18,538 nucleotides of DNA from DATKSS01 sp049582065 (GTDB taxonomy: Bacteria > Chloroflexota > Dormibacteria > Dormibacterales > Dormibacteraceae), in NCBI GenBank assembly GCA_049582065.1, contig JBAUTF010000002.1, positions 1 to 18,538 of the forward strand, written 5' to 3'. The notes under the pieces were generated by a model. That model was not told the DNA's origin. It was given only the letters and a program-made list of their open reading frames with translations, and did no database searches. A program made the position numbers and the translations under genes. Of this stretch, positions 15,024 through 18,538 are shown in pieces; the stretch's first letter is position 1; every line of letters starts with the position of its first letter.

Positions 15024-15034
15024 GGCCTTCGGCC
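15024..15034 (-). terminator. Short GC hairpin downstream of the MarR gene
   Basis: GGCCTTCGGCC forms a 4-bp stem around a 3-base loop, 25 bases past the MarR stop on the minus strand. The sequence after it in the direction of transcription (TGTGTTAACGTT) is T-rich for this genome but not a true T-run. It is a weak terminator candidate, so read-through from marR into the TrmB operon remains possible. Confidence 0.3.
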
Positions 15035-15059
15035 GGGTTGACTATGAGTTACGTTCGCC

Positions 15060-15557
15060 CTACGCCTCGAGCCCCGCAAGCACCTTCTTGAGCAGTGCCC
15101 CGAGGGTTTCGAGCTCCGCCGGGTCGAGCCCGGCCACCAGCTGACGCTCCGCCGCCGTGTTGGCCTGGACCGCCTGCTCGAGGACCGAGCGGCCGTCCAT
15201 GGTCAGCTCGACCAGCACTCCACGCCTGTCGTTGGGGTCGCGCGTCCGCTGGACGAGACCGAGCTTCTCGAGGCGGTCCAGCCGGTTGGTGATTCCGGCC
15301 GAGGAGAGCATCAGGCCTTTGAACAGCCGAGTGGGTGACAGTTGGTTGGGCGGTCCCGCGATTCGAAGGGCGCTGAGCACGCCGACGTCGCCGCGGTTCA
15401 GGCCGAACCGGCCGAAGACCTCCGCCTGGTGGTTGGCGATGTGGAGGCTGATGCGCGAGATCCGGGCCGTCACCTGGTAGGGGGCAACGTCAAAGCCCTT
15501 TTGAATCGTCGCCCAGGTGTCAAGGAGGTTGTCCGTCCAGTCTCCGGGTTCGACCAC
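15060..15557 (-). CDS. MarR-family transcriptional regulator
   Basis: 165 residues from GTG 15557. This start was preferred over GTG 15620 because the longer form would overlap the divergent sigma-factor start, and because TATACT ends six bases before 15557. Seen: helical dimerisation segment (about 8-50), winged helix LNRGDVGVLSALRIAG (53-68), recognition region LSPTRLFKGLMLSSAGITNR (73-92), LDRLEKLGLVQR, and the wing DPNDRR (107-112), followed by a C-terminal dimer helix. MarR proteins usually repress neighbouring degradation or efflux genes and respond to phenolic or aromatic ligands, including salicylate. Its targets could be its own gene, the divergent sigma factor or the downstream TrmB operon. 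The family call is firm; the ligand is unknown. Confidence 0.88.
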   Translation of the reverse strand: MVEPGDWTDNLLDTWATIQKGFDVAPYQVTARISRISLHIANHQAEVFGRFGLNRGDVGVLSALRIAGPPNQLSPTRLFKGLMLSSAGITNRLDRLEKLGLVQRTRDPNDRRGVLVELTMDGRSVLEQAVQANTAAERQLVAGLDPAELETLGALLKKVLAGLEA

Positions 15558-15563
15558 GGCGCG

Positions 15564-15569
15564 AGTATA
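15564..15569 (-). promoter_or_regulatory. Candidate -10 element for a leaderless marR transcript
   Basis: On the minus strand TATACT ends six bases before GTG 15557. A TAnnnT hexamer at this distance is the usual arrangement for leaderless mRNAs in high-GC bacteria, and no ribosome site lies at a useful distance. The -35 region is poor. The same AT-rich core could serve the divergent sigma-factor gene. Confidence 0.45.
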
Positions 15570-15605
15570 TGGAACAAGTCTCCTCGGAGTGAGATTCTCG
15601 ATGCC

Positions 15606-16229
15606 ATGTATCTCGATCACGAGTTAAATCCTCGGAACGGGAACCCGGAGTCGGCAGTCACGCAGGCGGCGCTCGACGAGCTCGAGCTCGTCTACTCCTT
15701 CATCTATGCAAGGGTCGGCAACCGCTCCGATGCGGAGGACCTGACTCAGCAGGTCGCCCTCAAAGCCCTGCCCCGGCTGCGCGAGGGCTCGCCGGGAGCC
15801 GCCATCCGCAGCTACCTCTACGTCACCGCGCGCTCGGTGGTCGCGGTGTTCTGGGCCCGCCGTTACCGGGTGCCGGAATCCGAGCTGTCCGACAACCTGC
15901 CCGACCAAGGACGCGGAAAAGGGCTCGAGCCGTCGACCCAGGCCGCCGCCTGGTTGGAGCAGACGCTCGCGACGCTGCCCCTGCACTACCGCCAGGTACT
16001 GGAGCTGCGCTTCCTGCGCGAATGCTCTCTGCGGGAGGTGGCCGGAGAGATGGGCAAGACGGTGGGAGCAGTCAAGCTCGTGCAGCTCCGGGCGCTGAGG
16101 GCTGCCGCCGCGGCGATGCCGGCCGGCGCGGCCGCTATCCCTGCGGGCCGTTCCCGCCCAGCACGTCCCCTGCCCGCAGGCGCTCCAGGTTTTGCATCCG
16201 AGCCTCCGCGCGAGGACCGAGTCTCCTGA
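15606..16229 (+). CDS. ECF-like sigma-70 family RNA polymerase sigma factor
   Basis: 207 residues from ATG 15606, the only standard start before the conserved region in this frame. Seen: sigma region 2 with LVYSFIYARVGNRSDAEDLTQQ (28-49) and SYLYVTARSVVAVFWARRY (69-87). Region 4 has LATLPLHYRQVLELRFLREC (121-140), SLREVAGEMGKTVGAVKLVQ (141-160) and ALRA. There is no region 3 and no obvious anti-sigma gene beside it. The last roughly 40 residues are Ala/Pro/Arg-rich, without homology, and are read through the antisense of the RpiR gene; the functional protein probably ends near residue 168. GGAG (15586-15589) is 16 bases before the start, unusually far, and better placed for an out-of-frame ATG at 15601. 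Confidence 0.85.
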   Translation: MYLDHELNPRNGNPESAVTQAALDELELVYSFIYARVGNRSDAEDLTQQVALKALPRLREGSPGAAIRSYLYVTARSVVAVFWARRYRVPESELSDNLPDQGRGKGLEPSTQAAAWLEQTLATLPLHYRQVLELRFLRECSLREVAGEMGKTVGAVKLVQLRALRAAAAAMPAGAAAIPAGRSRPARPLPAGAPGFASEPPREDRVS

Positions 16230-17034
16230 GCACGGCGGCGACGACAGCCTCCACCACCGCCAAGGCTCCGACCAGCGAGTCGAACGGGCCGACCGTCTCG
16301 ACGCTCGTCACGAGCACCTGGCGGGCGAACACCGAAGCCGGTGAGAGCCAGGGGTCGGTGAACAGGATCACGCTGCACCCCCTGGACGCCGCGACCCGGG
16401 CGCTCTCGATCGTGTCGGACTGGTAGCGGCGGTAGTCGAAGATCACCAAAACGTCCGTCTTGCGCAGGTCGATCAGCTGCTGGGCGGGCGCGCTGCGCTC
16501 GGCATCCACGAGCGCGATACCGGGCCGGAGCAGGTGCAGCTGCCCGGCGAGATATCGGGCCAGCGACGCGCTGACCCGGCCGCCCAGCACCAGGATGTTG
16601 CGCCGGACGTCCGCCAGCAGCTCGATCGCCTCGTTCACGTCCCGGGACGAGAGAACGTCGAGGGTCGCCTTCAGGTTGTGCATCGAGAGCTCGAGCGCGT
16701 CGGTCAACAGCGAGTCGGCGGGGCTGCCTGGCGGCTCGACGCGGTAGCGGGCAAGCGGTGAGCTGAGGCGGGCCTGGACCTCGTGGAGGAGCACCTCCTG
16801 GAACTCGGGATAGCCCCGGAACCCCAGCTTGGTGATGAACCGGGTGACTGTCGGGGGGCTGACCCCCGCCCTCTCCGCGAAACGGGCGACGCTCTCCAGC
16901 CCGGCGATCGGGTAGGAGGCGAGGAGCACCCGCGCCAGCTTTCGCTCGGCCGGGCTCAGGCTGTCCAGGCGCTGCCGGACGACCTCCCCGACCCGAGACT
17001 CCTTGGCCGTGACGTTTGTTACATCGCGGTCCAT
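16135..17034 (-). CDS. RpiR-family transcriptional regulator (HTH plus SIS domain)
   Basis: 299 residues from ATG 17034, with AGGAG eight bases upstream; an overlapping ATG at 17038 is out of frame. Seen: N-terminal HTH_6 domain with LDSLSPAERKLARVLLASYP (23-42), FAERAGVSPPTVTRFITKLG (52-71) and FRGYPEFQEVL. A SIS sugar-isomerase-like domain follows with NILVLGGRVSASLARYLAGQ (146-165), TDVLVIFDYRRYQSDTIE (193-210) and CSVILFTDPWLSP (220-232). RpiR regulators sense phosphosugars or related metabolites and commonly sit next to the genes they control. It is divergent from an amino-acid permease with an 89-bp gap containing a dyad over the permease start site. The 3' end overlaps the convergent sigma-factor frame by 95 bp. 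Confidence 0.9.
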   Translation of the reverse strand: MDRDVTNVTAKESRVGEVVRQRLDSLSPAERKLARVLLASYPIAGLESVARFAERAGVSPPTVTRFITKLGFRGYPEFQEVLLHEVQARLSSPLARYRVEPPGSPADSLLTDALELSMHNLKATLDVLSSRDVNEAIELLADVRRNILVLGGRVSASLARYLAGQLHLLRPGIALVDAERSAPAQQLIDLRKTDVLVIFDYRRYQSDTIESARVAASRGCSVILFTDPWLSPASVFARQVLVTSVETVGPFDSLVGALAVVEAVVAAVLRRLGPRAEARMQNLERLRAGDVLGGNGPQG

Positions 17035-17057
17035 CCATCCGTCTCCTGAAAGGATCC

Positions 17058-17086
17058 TTGACAACCCGCCGATGCCCTGTTAGCTT
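17058..17086 (+). promoter_or_regulatory. Strong sigma70-type promoter for the permease gene
   Basis: TTGACA (17058-17063), a perfect -35, is followed after 17 bases by TAGCTT (17081-17086), which fits the TAnnnT -10 of high-GC bacteria. The predicted start is near 17093, about 30 bases before the permease ATG. It is the best promoter match I found in the window. Confidence 0.65.
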
Positions 17087-17096
17087 CGCCGCGAAG
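17084..17096. promoter_or_regulatory. Dyad over the permease transcription start, candidate RpiR operator
   Basis: CTTCGC (17084-17089) and GCGAAG (17091-17096) are perfect inverted repeats around a single C. The dyad overlaps the -10 box and predicted start of the permease promoter, where a bound dimer would block transcription. The divergent RpiR-type protein is the obvious candidate binder. Confidence 0.45.
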
Positions 17097-17123
17097 CCGG
17101 CAGGAGAAGGGAAGGAGCTCAAG

Positions 17124-18538
17124 ATGGCCGTACAGGCTCATTCGGACGTCGAAACACTCCATCGGATGGGCTATGCCCAAGAGCTGCGTCGAAGGATGTC
17201 CACCTTCTCCAACTTCGCCGTCTCCTTCACCATCATCTCCATTCTCTCCGGCTGTTTGACCGTCTACTACTTCGGAATGACCAACGGCGGCCCGGCCGTC
17301 ATCACACTGGGCTGGCCCTTCGTCGGCATCATGGTCACGCTCGTGGGCCTGGCGATGGCCGAAGTGTGCTCCAGCTATCCGACGGCGGGAGGCCTTTATT
17401 ACTGGGCGGCGAAGCTCGGCGGCAACAACGGGGCCGGGTGGAGCTGGTTCACAGGCTGGTTCAACCTTCTCGGCCAGGTCGCGATCACGGCCGGCATCGA
17501 TTTCGGACTGTCGTTCTTCGTGGACTTCTTGCTCAACCTATGGTTCAGCTACCCGACGACCCCGGTCGCGATCATCTCCGTCTATGCCGTGGTGCTCCTG
17601 ATCCACGGGTTGCTGAACACCTTCGGGATCGGCCTGGTCGCGCTGCTGAACGACATCTCGGTCTGGTGGCACCTGGTCGGCGTGTTGACGATCGTCATTG
17701 TGCTTTTCCTCATACCGAAGAACCACAACTCGGTCTCTTACGTGTTCACCCATTTCGAGAACCAGACCGGCTTCAGCTTCCCGCTGGCCGGGCTCTATGT
17801 CGGCCTCACCGGCCTCCTCAACGCGCAGTACACGTTCACTGGCTACGACGCCTCCGCCCATTTGACCGAGGAGACGCACAACGCGGCGGTCGCCGGGCCC
17901 AGGGGCATCGTCTGGTCGATCATCGTCTCGCTTTTTGCCGGATGGATCCTCCTGATAGGCGTGACCTCGGCGATCACCCAATCGAACTACTCAGGTGAAT
18001 TCTTGGCGGGTGTCGCCGCGCCGGGCCAGATCTTCCTCGACGCCCTGGGGAAGGGTTGGACATCGTTCCTGCTCCTGATCGTGATCGGCGCGCAGTTCTA
18101 CTGTGGCATGTCATCCGTGACCGCCAACTCGCGAATGGTCTATGCCTTCTCCCGCGACGGTGCAGTGCCTGGGTCTCAGTTCTGGCACAAGATCAACGCG
18201 CGGACGCGCACTCCGACCAACTCCATCTGGTTCGCCGCTGTCGGGGCCTTCATCCTCGGCCTGCCGTACCTGTGGAACCCGGTCGCATACGCAGCGGTGG
18301 TGTCCATTGCGGTCATCGGCCTGTATATCGCCTACGGCATCCCGATCCTGCTCCGCCGCCTGGCGGGTGCTCGGTTCCAGCCTGGTCCATGGCAGCTAGG
18401 GCAGTGGAGCGCTCCGGTGGGCTGGATTGCGGTGATCTGGATCGTGTTCATTTCCGTCCTCTTCGTTCTCCCGCAGGTCGCGCCTGGCAACACGCTGACA
18501 ACTTTCAACTACGCTCCGGTCGCAGTCGGCGCGGTGCT
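17124..18538 (+). CDS. APC-superfamily amino-acid permease, ACT (amino acid/choline transporter)-like (3' partial)
   Basis: 471 residues are visible from ATG 17124; the frame is still open at the window end. AAGGAG (17112-17117) lies six bases before the start. Seen: cytoplasmic N-terminus with the ACT-type motif LHRMGYAQELRRRMSTFSNF (12-31), then TM1 with VSFTIISILSG (33-43). Also present are AEVCSSYPTAGGLYYW (79-94), GYDASAHLTEETHNA (240-254) after an extracellular loop, SRMVYAFSRDGAVP (336-349), and about eleven hydrophobic segments in all. This resembles yeast UGA4-like and bacterial GABA/amine/amino-acid permeases that work by cation-coupled uptake across the inner membrane. The divergent RpiR regulator and the dyad at its promoter suggest specific control. 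Substrate not determinable; only the last helix and tail appear to be missing. Confidence 0.92.
   Translation, partial: MAVQAHSDVETLHRMGYAQELRRRMSTFSNFAVSFTIISILSGCLTVYYFGMTNGGPAVITLGWPFVGIMVTLVGLAMAEVCSSYPTAGGLYYWAAKLGGNNGAGWSWFTGWFNLLGQVAITAGIDFGLSFFVDFLLNLWFSYPTTPVAIISVYAVVLLIHGLLNTFGIGLVALLNDISVWWHLVGVLTIVIVLFLIPKNHNSVSYVFTHFENQTGFSFPLAGLYVGLTGLLNAQYTFTGYDASAHLTEETHNAAVAGPRGIVWSIIVSLFAGWILLIGVTSAITQSNYSGEFLAGVAAPGQIFLDALGKGWTSFLLLIVIGAQFYCGMSSVTANSRMVYAFSRDGAVPGSQFWHKINARTRTPTNSIWFAAVGAFILGLPYLWNPVAYAAVVSIAVIGLYIAYGIPILLRRLAGARFQPGPWQLGQWSAPVGWIAVIWIVFISVLFVLPQVAPGNTLTTFNYAPVAVGAV

Noticed and set aside
15342..15605. N-terminally extended sigma factor from the open frame starting at 15342
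   Set aside because: The extension is antisense to the MarR gene and has no sigma-factor homology; the conserved region begins after ATG 15606.
15986..17122. 378-codon minus-strand frame overlapping the RpiR gene
   Set aside because: It is an out-of-frame shadow; the HTH and SIS motifs all lie in the 16135-17034 frame.
1..18538. CRISPR arrays, tRNA/rRNA genes, insertion sequences and long direct repeats
   Set aside because: None was seen on reading both strands; intergenic gaps are all under 150 bp and contain only short dyads.

Overview
The window is GC-rich bacterial DNA with strong G/C preference at third codon positions and frequent GTG/TTG starts. At least two genes have a -10 hexamer so close to the start codon that leaderless transcription is plausible. 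Gene content (XdhC and CoxL-like proteins, Liv-type importer, several amidohydrolase-2 proteins, TrmB and RpiR regulators, an ACT-family permease) suits a soil actinomycete, Chloroflexota or Dormibacterota-type organism. The sequence alone does not decide the phylum. There are no RNA genes, insertion sequences or CRISPR arrays.

Layout. (1) 1-619 (+): the 3' end of an XdhC-type molybdenum-hydroxylase maturation factor fused to a YHS domain, followed by what looks like a broken stub of a MocA-type cofactor nucleotidyltransferase. (2) 617-2721 (-): a CocE/NonD-type serine hydrolase and a small VOC protein, probably one transcript. (3) 2870-7597 (+): a complete five-gene branched-chain-type ABC importer (lipoprotein binding protein, LivH, LivM, LivG, LivF) with tight or overlapping junctions and a hairpin after the binding-protein gene. 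(4) 7642-8652 (-): an amidohydrolase-2 gene interrupted by one in-frame TAG. (5) 8680-10893 (+): a solitary CoxL/XdhA-type molybdopterin subunit with no FAD or iron-sulfur partner in the window. (6) 14961-10835 (-): an apparent four-gene operon of TrmB-like regulator, amidohydrolase, SDR oxidoreductase and an EntE/DhbE-like aryl-acid adenylating enzyme. A perfect 16-bp palindrome lies upstream of it. (7) 15060-16229: a MarR regulator divergent from an ECF-like sigma factor. (8) 16135-18538: an RpiR/SIS regulator divergent from an APC-superfamily amino-acid permease that runs off the window. A near-ideal promoter with a dyad over its start site lies between them.

The middle of the window reads as a catabolic island for an imported organic acid or aromatic compound: uptake by the Liv-type ABC system, hydrolysis by the CocE-like enzyme, hydroxylation by the Mo enzyme, acyl-adenylate/CoA activation by the ligase, then SDR and amidohydrolase (decarboxylase or hydrolase) steps. 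This route is inferred from families and adjacency. No substrate can be read from the sequence, although the ligase's pocket residues resemble the salicylate rather than the 2,3-dihydroxybenzoate code. The most notable oddities are the mocA stub, the amber codon in an otherwise intact amidohydrolase, the altered metal-ligand motifs in both amidohydrolases, the solitary Mo-hydroxylase subunit, and two convergent gene pairs whose coding regions overlap by 59 and 95 bp.
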